The position numbers and the translations under genes were made by a program. A model generated the notes under the pieces. It worked only from the letters and a program-made list of their open reading frames with translations. It was not told the DNA's origin and made no database searches. Shown one piece after another: positions 1-7,087 of a stretch of DNA of 8,289 bases. The stretch's first letter is position 1. The number at the start of each line of letters is the position of its first letter. Origin of the DNA: Calditrichota bacterium (lineage in GTDB: Bacteria > Zhuqueibacterota > Zhuqueibacteria > Residuimicrobiales > Krinioviventaceae); the NCBI GenBank assembly GCA_003818595.1, contig RPQV01000127.1, forward strand, positions 1 to 8,289. Direction: 5' to 3'.

Positions 1-1178
1 AAAACCTTTGGGCGACTGTCGATGATCAGATTCAGACAATTGCCTTTTATGAAGACAATATGCTGCTGGTCGGCAGTGGTAAGCGAGGCCAAGTGCACAC
101 CTTAAATCCCCGAGGTGAATTATCATTGCTTTTTGAGACCGAAGAGGAACAAATCACCTGCTTTCATACCCTAAAGAATAGTATCGTTTTTTCAACCGCC
201 AATCCCGCACGTCTTTATCAGCTGAATCCGGAATTATCCGACAGCTCCGATTTTACCTCTGATTCATTTGATGCGGGCTTGGTTTCCAAATGGGGAAAAC
301 TGCAATGGGAAGGAACCGGCTCCCGGAATGCGGTTGCTTTTTTTACCCGTTCCGGCAATACAGAACAACCTTCAGCCTCGTGGAGCGAATGGAAGCCCGT
401 CATCGTACAGGATCAAAATTATGCCGTTGTGAGTCCACCGGCACGGTTTGTTCAATGGAGGGTTGATTTTTTGCAGCGCGAAACTTGTATCGACAAGGTG
501 ACCATCAGCTATATTCAGAACAATATCGCTCCGGAAATTACATTCATTTATATTCATGCGCCCGGCGATTTTTACGAAGCGGAGAGAAATAAACAGCGGG
601 AAGGGATTTTCTTCTCCGCGCCGTTGGGCAATAAAACCGTAAAACCCGGCTTTCGCACAATTGACTGGTCTTTTGATGATCCCAATTTTGATCTTTTGCT
701 GTTTTCGCTATCTTACCGGCAAAAGGATCAACGATATTGGCGTTCATTGGCTGAGAATTTGAGCAGCAATTTCTATTCATGGGATACTGCCTCCATGGCC
801 GACGGGTGGTACGAAATAAAAATTAGTGCGGATGATAGTCTTGCCAATGTCGGGCCAAACGCATGCATTACGGAGGATATCTCGCAACCGTTTTTGGTCG
901 ACAACACTCCGCCCCTATTGGCGCCAGGCTCTGTCAAACGGCTCTTGGAAAACAGGATCACTTTTGAGATCAAAGACGAATGGAGCATTCTGACGCGAGT
1001 CGCATTTAGCATCGATGCGAAAGAATGGCAGGCAATTGATCCTCTCGATGGAATTTATGATTCCAAAACAGAAACCTTTGCTGTTGCGGCTGATGAGGGA
1101 GGAGCGCATGAAATCGCCATCAAGGCTGAAGATTTTGTCGGCAATATTGCTGTTTTCCATTTGACCGTCAACGATTGA
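1..1178 (+). CDS. Beta-propeller / discoidin-like / FN3-like / Ig-like protein, C-terminal part (5' end outside window)
   Basis: The reading frame is open from the left edge (first full codon at base 3) and ends with TGA at 1176-1178, so 391 residues are visible and the true start lies upstream. The ATG at 60 is internal: the preceding codons (NLWATVDDQIQTIAFYEDN) continue the same fold. Visible residues 1-75 look like the last blades of a beta-propeller (LLVGSGKRGQVHTLNP, IVFSTANPARLYQLNP). Residues about 85-182 resemble the discoidin-like module that often follows such propellers (FDAGLVSKWGKLQWEG, FFTRSGNTEQPSASWSEW). Residues about 195-300 are FN3-like (FYSWDTASMADGWYEIKI, then VDNTPP), and the end is an Ig-like domain closing with GGAHEIAIKAEDFVGNIAVF. 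No catalytic residues are evident. Such proteins are usually exported, but the N-terminus that would show a signal peptide is missing. The next gene begins 12 bp later. A binding or scaffolding role is inference; the exact function is unknown. Confidence 0.75.
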   Translation, partial: NLWATVDDQIQTIAFYEDNMLLVGSGKRGQVHTLNPRGELSLLFETEEEQITCFHTLKNSIVFSTANPARLYQLNPELSDSSDFTSDSFDAGLVSKWGKLQWEGTGSRNAVAFFTRSGNTEQPSASWSEWKPVIVQDQNYAVVSPPARFVQWRVDFLQRETCIDKVTISYIQNNIAPEITFIYIHAPGDFYEAERNKQREGIFFSAPLGNKTVKPGFRTIDWSFDDPNFDLLLFSLSYRQKDQRYWRSLAENLSSNFYSWDTASMADGWYEIKISADDSLANVGPNACITEDISQPFLVDNTPPLLAPGSVKRLLENRITFEIKDEWSILTRVAFSIDAKEWQAIDPLDGIYDSKTETFAVAADEGGAHEIAIKAEDFVGNIAVFHLTVND

Positions 1179-1190
1179 TTGGATGGGCTG

Positions 1191-2189
1191 ATGGACGAAC
1201 TATCGCGACGGTTCTCGGACTTTCTGCAGGATCGACAAAATATTCTGATCAGTACTCATATTAATCCGGATGGCGACGGCGTCGGCAGCGAGGTGGCGAT
1301 CAGGGATTATTTGCGAGCACAGGGGAAACAGGTCACCATCGTGAATGATGATCCCGTCCCTCATTATTTTACATTTTTAGATCCTTTGCAAGAGATCAAA
1401 CTGTATGCGGACTCCACAGAACTCTTTCGTCATGCGGATGCCTGTATTGTCGTCGATGTGAGTGAATGGGGTCGATTGGGTAAGATTGCCGACGATATTC
1501 AGCAAATGAATATTCCACTCATGTGCATTGATCATCATTTGGTCAGGGCGCCAATCGGTCAGGTCAATTTGATCGACGCGACTGCTTCGTCGACTGGGGA
1601 ATTGATCTACCTGATTCTGCAGTCTGTGAATGCCGACATGACGATGACGATGCTGGAGGCGATCTATGTCTGTCTGCTCACCGACACCGGCTCATTTCGT
1701 TTCAACAATACCACCGGAAGAACACACCGAATCGCCGCGGAATTGCTTGAAAGCGGCGTCAATTTTCTGAACATATATTCCAGAATATATGAGAGCTATT
1801 CCATTTCCCGAAGCAGATTAATGGGCGAGTTGTTGAGAGATATGCGTTTTGAATGCGACAATCATATCGCCTGGTACGTGCTTTCGCAGGACAGGTTGCG
1901 CGAAACAGGAGCTGCTTTATGGGAAACAGAAGGATTTTCTGAATTACCGCGATTTATCAACGGGGTACAGATGAGTCTGATGTTTACGGAAGCAAACGAC
2001 GGGGCAACCAAAGTCAGTTTTCGTTCAAAAGGGAAAATCGCTGTCAATACGTTGGCAGGCATTTGGGGTGGAGGCGGACACAAGTACGCCGCGGGCGCAG
2101 TATTGCCGTTCAGCTTGAGAAAGACGATTCAGACCGTCATTCCAATTGCCGTTGATTATTACCAGAAAAATATCAATGCAACCCATTGA
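1191..2189 (+). CDS. nrnA: DHH/DHHA1 family phosphoesterase, NrnA-like oligoribonuclease / pAp phosphatase
   Basis: A 332-residue cytosolic protein, close to the usual 310-340 of NrnA. Family members use two metal ions to hydrolyse short RNA oligonucleotides (including pGpG) and, in many cases, 3'-phosphoadenosine 5'-phosphate. The DHH domain is intact: HINPDGDGVGS with His23, Asp27 and Asp29; Asp89 in CIVVDVSEW; the signature Asp114-His115-His116 in CIDHH; and Asp165 in LLTDTGSF. The C-terminal DHHA1 substrate-binding domain shows VSFRSKG and the glycine-rich GGGGHKYAAG at residues 293-302. I chose ATG 1191, which has a weak purine-rich GGATGGG upstream; an in-frame TTG at 1179 abuts the previous stop and has no ribosome site. 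The 3' end overlaps the next gene by 14 bp, indicating coupling. Related DHH enzymes can act on c-di-AMP, but such proteins often have extra domains that are absent here. The family is certain; the exact substrate and orthology to nrnA are not. Confidence 0.88.
   Translation: MDELSRRFSDFLQDRQNILISTHINPDGDGVGSEVAIRDYLRAQGKQVTIVNDDPVPHYFTFLDPLQEIKLYADSTELFRHADACIVVDVSEWGRLGKIADDIQQMNIPLMCIDHHLVRAPIGQVNLIDATASSTGELIYLILQSVNADMTMTMLEAIYVCLLTDTGSFRFNNTTGRTHRIAAELLESGVNFLNIYSRIYESYSISRSRLMGELLRDMRFECDNHIAWYVLSQDRLRETGAALWETEGFSELPRFINGVQMSLMFTEANDGATKVSFRSKGKIAVNTLAGIWGGGGHKYAAGAVLPFSLRKTIQTVIPIAVDYYQKNINATH
1772..1791. repeat. 20-bp AT-rich palindrome inside the DHH gene
   Basis: CATATATTC (1772-1780) and GAATATATG (1783-1791) are exact reverse complements separated by CA. 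It lies in codons for the segment NIYSRIYES, between the DHH and DHHA1 domains. It resembles an operator-like dyad in form, but the repeated Ile-Tyr codon pairs can produce it by chance, so no function is assigned. Confidence 0.4.
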
Positions 2190-5100
2190 AAAAGAAAAAC
2201 TTGATCTCATTTGTCAGTTTTCACAGGAGGTCTCTCTTATCTCCGATCCTGCGGGATTCGAACGCCATTTTATTGAATCGCTAAAAAAAATCATCCCCTG
2301 CAACACCATTCTCATTTTCCATAATGACTTGTTTGAAAAACAGTTCATTGCCAAAAATCCATATAATCCTTCCCAGACAGAACAGGAGAGCGTGTCCATT
2401 GCTTATGAAGAGGCTTTCGTCTCTGACATCCTCATGTATCGGAAAAGTTTTTCCCGTCAAAATCCTCTCAATCCGGTATTGCCGTCGATGAAGGCCGAGT
2501 TGTTCATACCGCTTTTTACGCCCGATGATGTGTTGGGTTGTCTCTATGTGGCCCGTTCTCGTCCCATTCCGTTTCAACTGGAGGAGATCAGACTCATCGA
2601 GCAGGCGGCATGTCATGCGACCTTTGCTTTGGAACGGCGGCAATGGCGTCTTCACTTTCGCCGCTGCGAGACAAATACATCTTTCTGGAAAGACAAATAT
2701 ATCACCACGTTGCAGGCCATACCCTTTCCTGCTGTTGTTGTGAATCGACCTGCCGATCGTTTTGAGGAAGCCAATGATGCCGCGCTGTCTCTTTATGGCG
2801 GCAACCAGGAGTTATTTATCGACTTGCCCGTCTCGCACGTCATCCGTTCAAGTGATCCGAAGGGAATCGATGACCAGGAAGCGGCTATTTTCATCACCAA
2901 GAAAAATGAGCATATTCCCTGCATGATGAATGAAACGGTCATGCGGGAGGGAGACGCGGAAAAAGTGCTCATCATTCTAATGCCTCGACACCGGTTGAGC
3001 GTCCCGGTTGCTGACGGATGGTTGTCCGATTTCGCTCGACTGTGCGCAAATCTTTCTTTCACAGCTGACGTGGTGAAGGACTGCAGTCGGCCTATAGCTC
3101 TGTTGGCTGAACGATATCATGCCTTATATGTCACGCTGCAGACAGCTGATCAACGTCATCGGTTGACTCCTTTGATGACTTGCGAAATTACATCGGATGT
3201 TCATGAGACGGATAGAAGAAAATGGAATGACCTCTATATCGATTTTTTTCAAAATGTTTTTCGCCTGAATCAATCCCTCTTTCTTGACGATGTCGAACAG
3301 GAAGATGCCTTCAAATTATGGCTCAAATCGGCGCAGCGATTGGATTATCGTTCCGTCGCCGCCTTGCTGATGCATCAAGGGGAAGAGATTACCGGAATCA
3401 TTTGTCTTTTTTGCCGCGATCCACAATCCTGGACGCACGTTGAAGTCGAGTTGAAATCCGTGGCAATTTATATGAATATGCTGCTCGCGCGGCGGCTTGA
3501 ACATCTCAAGCTGATAGAAGTTGAACGACTCGGCCGATTTAGCCGCGCCTGCGCCGAACTTCCCATCTATGATCTTTCCCAGCAGGAATTGTGGGCAAAG
3601 ATGGCTGTCGAGCTGAGACAGGAACTGCCATTCGATCTCATTTCCATGTCGACATTGGTTGATCCCGCTGAGGGTGAACACGCCATTATTCTCTGCACTC
3701 AAAAGACGGCTGATATCCTTGGCGAATCGTGCCAATGGCATCCTGTCGAAGGGTCCGAACTCGGCTGGCTGACAGCTCATCAGAATCCTCCTGTTAATCC
3801 GGCAAAGAAAAATACAAACGCTCCGTTATCTTCTTCACTTCACTATCATTTCAGTACGCTCGTCATGAAGGAAAAGGAGTATTTGGGCAATTTGAGTTTA
3901 GGGAGAATTTCCGGCGTTGATTTTTCTGCCCATGATCGGGATTTTATCAAACAGGCGGCGGGGATTTGGGCGGGGATGGCGACGATTCATCGCCGCTTTC
4001 GCGAGAACCAGGCACGCCATCGCCACATGAATAGTCTGGTACAGATCAACTTGGCCCTTATTGATGCTTTCCCTGCTGATGATTTTCTGCACATTTTTTT
4101 AGAGCATTTCAAAGAATGTATTAAACCTAAAGACATGATATTGTGCCTGAATTCTTCCGCACATTCGCTCATGGAGGTTTTCCAGCAGCTGCCTTCCGAG
4201 ATGCGACGTTATATCCGAGAAGATAAAGCCGCGACGATCTTCCAAACCCTGGCACAGATCAGCGAATCGCGCTGCTATCATTTGCCCGGTGAATTTTTGG
4301 AATTGTGCGATGATGCTGCTGCTGAAAATGGATTTCAGGCCTTTGTACCTTTTGTCCTGGCGCCGTTGGTTCATGACGGAAATCTTTATGCGCTCTTGTT
4401 TTTCGAATGGGATACCGAACAGTCCTTTACGCCTTTTCGCGAAACAATTCTTCAACCTCTGCTCAAGAATGTTGTAAAATGGGTGCACGTAAACGACCTG
4501 TTCATGAAACTGCAACACAAGGCGGGAGAAATGGAGCACCTTTTGGCCGTAATCTCCCATGACTTTAAAACTCCGCTGCAAAATCTGCGCAGTTTTGTCA
4601 CTTTGCTTGCCAATGACGTGGGAACGCGGCAGTCTGAACAGCCTCAGAAGTATCTCCTCAGAATGATGACCAATCTGGAAATTCTCGAGAGGATGATTGT
4701 GGACCTGCTCAATCTCTACCAAATTGGCAAGCTGGAAACGTTCAACCCAGTAAACCTTGGCGAAATCATCAGGGCTGCAAGTTCTCTCTTGTCGCGTTGG
4801 GTGGATGATTATGGATTAAAACTGAATATTCCTGATGACTGGCCTGTGGTAATCGCCAACTCTGCAGCATTGATGCAGGTTTTTACGAATTTGCTGCTGA
4901 ACGGCGCACGTTTTGCCTGCAAAAATGATCAGCCTCGATTGGTCATCGGCTATGCGGATCACGATAACGAGTTCGAGTTTTTCATCAGTGACAATGGTCC
5001 CGGAATACCTCCTGGACTGCATGCAAAGGTCTTTGAATTGTTCTACAAAGGCGATCAGGATACAGCGGGCTCGACAGGAATGGGACTTGCAATCGTTAAA

Positions 5101-5223
5101 CATGCTGTTTTGCTTCATCGGGGACGAGTATGGGTGGAATCAGTTGAAGGCAAAGGAGCGACATTTAAATTTACACTTCCCAAAGCTTTGCCGACAAGCC
5201 GTAAAGTCGTAACCCAGGAGTGA
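2176..5223 (+). CDS. Large soluble sensor histidine kinase, GAF-PAS-GAF-GAF-GAF-HisKA-HATPase_c
   Basis: A 1015-residue protein with no hydrophobic membrane segment, so probably cytoplasmic. Approximate domains: GAF 5-155, PAS 172-275 (LQAIPFPAVVVNRPADRF, EANDAALSLYGG), then three divergent GAF-like modules at 280-445, 450-612 and 618-770. The kinase core is complete: H-box VISHDFKTPLQNLRSF with phospho-acceptor His795, N-box with Asn909 (TNLLLNGARFA), G1 box Asp939-Asn-Gly-Pro-Gly, F-box VFELFYKGD and G2 box GSTGMGLAIV at 965-974. Asp796 and Thr799 in HDFKT match the HisKA residues associated with kinase and phosphatase chemistry. There is no receiver or output domain. ATG 2176 is chosen although it lacks a clear Shine-Dalgarno sequence; it overlaps the upstream stop, so translation is probably coupled. 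A TTG 30 bp upstream would add ten residues without similarity to a domain. The GAF modules lack an evident NKFDE cyclic-nucleotide motif, so the ligand is unknown. The neighbouring receiver protein 3 bp downstream is the obvious partner. Confidence 0.92.
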   Translation: MQPIEKEKLDLICQFSQEVSLISDPAGFERHFIESLKKIIPCNTILIFHNDLFEKQFIAKNPYNPSQTEQESVSIAYEEAFVSDILMYRKSFSRQNPLNPVLPSMKAELFIPLFTPDDVLGCLYVARSRPIPFQLEEIRLIEQAACHATFALERRQWRLHFRRCETNTSFWKDKYITTLQAIPFPAVVVNRPADRFEEANDAALSLYGGNQELFIDLPVSHVIRSSDPKGIDDQEAAIFITKKNEHIPCMMNETVMREGDAEKVLIILMPRHRLSVPVADGWLSDFARLCANLSFTADVVKDCSRPIALLAERYHALYVTLQTADQRHRLTPLMTCEITSDVHETDRRKWNDLYIDFFQNVFRLNQSLFLDDVEQEDAFKLWLKSAQRLDYRSVAALLMHQGEEITGIICLFCRDPQSWTHVEVELKSVAIYMNMLLARRLEHLKLIEVERLGRFSRACAELPIYDLSQQELWAKMAVELRQELPFDLISMSTLVDPAEGEHAIILCTQKTADILGESCQWHPVEGSELGWLTAHQNPPVNPAKKNTNAPLSSSLHYHFSTLVMKEKEYLGNLSLGRISGVDFSAHDRDFIKQAAGIWAGMATIHRRFRENQARHRHMNSLVQINLALIDAFPADDFLHIFLEHFKECIKPKDMILCLNSSAHSLMEVFQQLPSEMRRYIREDKAATIFQTLAQISESRCYHLPGEFLELCDDAAAENGFQAFVPFVLAPLVHDGNLYALLFFEWDTEQSFTPFRETILQPLLKNVVKWVHVNDLFMKLQHKAGEMEHLLAVISHDFKTPLQNLRSFVTLLANDVGTRQSEQPQKYLLRMMTNLEILERMIVDLLNLYQIGKLETFNPVNLGEIIRAASSLLSRWVDDYGLKLNIPDDWPVVIANSAALMQVFTNLLLNGARFACKNDQPRLVIGYADHDNEFEFFISDNGPGIPPGLHAKVFELFYKGDQDTAGSTGMGLAIVKHAVLLHRGRVWVESVEGKGATFKFTLPKALPTSRKVVTQE
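5217..5220 (+). promoter_or_regulatory. Ribosome binding site of the receiver-kinase gene
   Basis: GGAG (within CAGGAG) lies 6 bases before ATG 5227, inside the last codons of the upstream kinase gene. It is the clearest Shine-Dalgarno sequence in this gene run and fixes the start of the downstream gene. Confidence 0.75.
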
Positions 5224-5226
5224 CGT

Positions 5227-7056
5227 ATGAATCATTCTCCGAAAGTATTGGTGGTTGAAGACGATGTTCAGCAGGCCCGCATTATCCAACTGCGCCTGAT
5301 GCGAAATACACCACCTTTCGAAGTGCTCACGGTGAATGATGCTCCCGCGGCGCTGGAGAAATTGGCAAAAGATACTTTTGACATTGTCACCTTGGATTAT
5401 CACCTGCCGTCGACCACCGGGCTGGAGGTGCTACAGAACATCAGAAAGCTCTATCCGCACATTCCGGTGGTGATGCTGACCGGCCAGGGCGATGAACAAA
5501 TCGCCGTTCAGGCAATGCGGCACGGCGCCCAAGATTATATCACCAAAGCGCCCGAGCATTTTGATTTGTTGCCGCGCGTACTCACTCGCGCCATCCGCGA
5601 AAATCATCTGTCTCAGCAACTGGAAGCCAGCCGAAAACGCTATTACGATCTTTTTCATAACGCCAATGTGGCTATTTTTGTCCTCGATGCGGAGACGTTT
5701 CACATTGACCAGATGAACAATAGTGCAGAGACTCTGCTCGCCATACCTGCGGAAGTGTGGAGTCAAAAAGCTTTTTTCAATCTTGTCGCTCCCGAGCAGC
5801 AGGCTCTCATCGAGACATTCTTTTCCAATATCAAAAAGAACGGTCGCGCAGAAGCCGATAATGTCAAACTGATCACGCCGCAAAAGCGCGTCATTCCCAC
5901 TGAAATCATCGGCTGCCTGGTTCATGCCGCCAATGTGGAATTCATCGAGCTTTTTGTCACTGATATCAGCGAAAAAATAAAAATGCACCGCCAATTGCTC
6001 CTCAGCCAGCAGCGGTTGCTCTCCCTCTTTAATGGAATTACTGATTTGATCTGCGTGATTAATAACGGTTTTCTGCTGCAAATGGGAAATAAGCGCTATC
6101 TGGAATTCACCAGCAACACCGCTCGTTCACTCGAAAAGAAAATGTGTTATCAGGCCTTATTCAGTGCTGAAAAACCGTGCGAAGGCTGTCCGGCAACCAA
6201 GACCATGGTATCGGGTGAATCACATTTTCATGAGATTTATCATAATCACCATATCTATCATATCTGGACATTCCCCATGCGTAATTTGGCCGGACAACCG
6301 GAATTCATTGTCGAGTACACCAAAGATGTGACTGATCAAAAGGAAATGGAACGCCAGTTGATCAAGTCGGAAAAAATGGCATCCGTCGGTCTTCTGTCTT
6401 CGGGAATCGCGCATGAGCTGCGTAATCCGCTCAATATCATCGAAACCGTTCGCTACACCATTGAAAACGATTTGAACCATCAATTCCCGGAAATAGACAA
6501 AAAGCTGCGCTCAATTCATGCGAATGTCCAGCGTGCCTCCGCCATCATTGAAAATTTATTACGCTTCTCCCGCCATTCGGAATTTGTCAAGGAAAAAATC
6601 GACGTCATCGCTCTGCTGAGAAATACGTTGTCTCTTGTCAATAAAGAGATACAACATCAAAATGTCAAAGTTACGACGGAATTGAAGAACACTCCTCGAG
6701 TAATTCTCAACATCGATTCCCTCAAACAGGTATTTCTGAATATCATTCTCAATGCCGTTCAGGCCATGCCGAATGGGGGAGACCTCTCTATTCGCAACTA
6801 CGTCGGCAAAGATGATCAATGGGTCTATGTTGAATTCCGGGATAGCGGCGTCGGTATTTCGGCAGAAAATATGAACCATATTTTCACCCCCTTTTTTACG
6901 ACCAAAGGTCCATCCGAGGGGACGGGATTGGGGCTCTATTTATCTTATACGCTGTTGAAGCGTGAAGGTGCGGATATATTGGCTGAAAGTCGGGAGGGAA
7001 AGGGTTCCAAGTTTACGGTCAAGTTGCCGACTGCCGCCCAGTCGGCAGAAAAATAA
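5227..7056 (+). CDS. Hybrid two-component protein: N-terminal receiver, two PAS domains, histidine kinase core
   Basis: A 609-residue soluble protein. Residues 5-122 form a complete receiver: acidic pair Asp12/Asp13, phospho-acceptor Asp57 (LDYHLPSTTGLEVL), Thr85 (VVMLTGQGD) and Lys107 (DYITKAP). PAS 1 spans about 135-250 (YYDLFHNANVAIFVLDAETF). PAS 2 spans about 260-376 and carries Cys307, the CEGCP motif (Cys318, Cys321) and six histidines between 333 and 345. The kinase core has H-box GIAHELRNPLNII with His396, N-box Asn509 (LNIILNAVQAMPNGG), G1 Asp539 (DSGVGIS), F-box HIFTPFFTTKG and G2 GTGLGL from 565. Glu397 and Asn400 fit an NtrB/AtoS-like bifunctional kinase. Start ATG 5227 has a good ribosome site, 3 bp after the previous gene's stop. 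No DNA-binding or enzymatic output follows, and the stop lies inside the terminator stem. Likely role (inference): its receiver takes phosphate from the preceding kinase and tunes its own kinase activity toward an unlinked regulator. Confidence 0.93.
   Translation: MNHSPKVLVVEDDVQQARIIQLRLMRNTPPFEVLTVNDAPAALEKLAKDTFDIVTLDYHLPSTTGLEVLQNIRKLYPHIPVVMLTGQGDEQIAVQAMRHGAQDYITKAPEHFDLLPRVLTRAIRENHLSQQLEASRKRYYDLFHNANVAIFVLDAETFHIDQMNNSAETLLAIPAEVWSQKAFFNLVAPEQQALIETFFSNIKKNGRAEADNVKLITPQKRVIPTEIIGCLVHAANVEFIELFVTDISEKIKMHRQLLLSQQRLLSLFNGITDLICVINNGFLLQMGNKRYLEFTSNTARSLEKKMCYQALFSAEKPCEGCPATKTMVSGESHFHEIYHNHHIYHIWTFPMRNLAGQPEFIVEYTKDVTDQKEMERQLIKSEKMASVGLLSSGIAHELRNPLNIIETVRYTIENDLNHQFPEIDKKLRSIHANVQRASAIIENLLRFSRHSEFVKEKIDVIALLRNTLSLVNKEIQHQNVKVTTELKNTPRVILNIDSLKQVFLNIILNAVQAMPNGGDLSIRNYVGKDDQWVYVEFRDSGVGISAENMNHIFTPFFTTKGPSEGTGLGLYLSYTLLKREGADILAESREGKGSKFTVKLPTAAQSAEK
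7025..7047. repeat. Perfect inverted repeat at the 3' end of the receiver-kinase gene
   Basis: TGCCGACTG (7025-7033) and its exact reverse complement CAGTCGGCA (7039-7047) flank a 5-base loop CCGCC. The hairpin lies inside the last codons of the coding sequence (LPTAAQSAE) and ends one base before the terminator stem begins. It has no T-run of its own on the plus strand. It may be an auxiliary RNA-stabilising or pausing hairpin; chance in a coding region is possible but a 9/9 GC-rich match so close to another hairpin is notable. Confidence 0.6.
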
Positions 7057-7086
7057 ACGCAGGCGTTTCCGCCTGCGTTTATTTTT
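7049..7086. terminator. Bidirectional intrinsic terminator between convergent genes
   Basis: A perfect 16-bp stem pairs 7049-7064 with 7071-7086 around a 6-base loop GTTTCC. Its GC-rich core is ACGCAGGC/GCCTGCGT and its base is A/T-rich. Reading the plus strand, the core is followed by TTTATTTTTG; reading the minus strand, it is followed by TTTATTTTTC, so it fits rho-independent termination in both directions. The TAA stop of the plus-strand kinase gene (7054-7056) lies within the left arm, and the stop of the minus-strand RND gene (7088-7090) begins one base beyond the right arm. It closes both transcription units. Confidence 0.9.
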
Positions 7087-7087
7087 G

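Noticed and set aside
60..62. ATG at 60 as the true start of the propeller protein
   Set aside because: The frame is open to the window edge, and the residues before this Met read as propeller sequence; no ribosome site precedes it.
1179..1190. TTG at 1179 as start of the DHH protein
   Set aside because: No ribosome binding sequence precedes it and it adds only four residues; ATG 1191 leaves the family's usual N-terminal spacing to the HINPDGD motif.
1636..1655. Short ATGACG repetition in the DHH gene, as a possible phase-variable repeat
   Set aside because: Only about two and a half units, whole-codon in period (Met-Thr), so slippage would not shift the frame and the array is too short to be unstable.
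2146..2175. TTG at 2146 as start of the large kinase
   Set aside because: It would increase the overlap with the DHH gene to 44 bp and add ten residues of no domain value; ATG 2176 is more plausible.
4099..4722. A 207-codon open frame on the minus strand opposite the GAF4 and H-box region of the large kinase
   Set aside because: The plus-strand frame encodes the conserved kinase H-box here; the antisense product matches nothing and has no start context of note.
5431..6081. A 216-codon open frame on the minus strand opposite the receiver and first PAS region
   Set aside because: It lies wholly within a strongly supported gene whose protein has intact motifs; the antisense translation has no recognisable domain.
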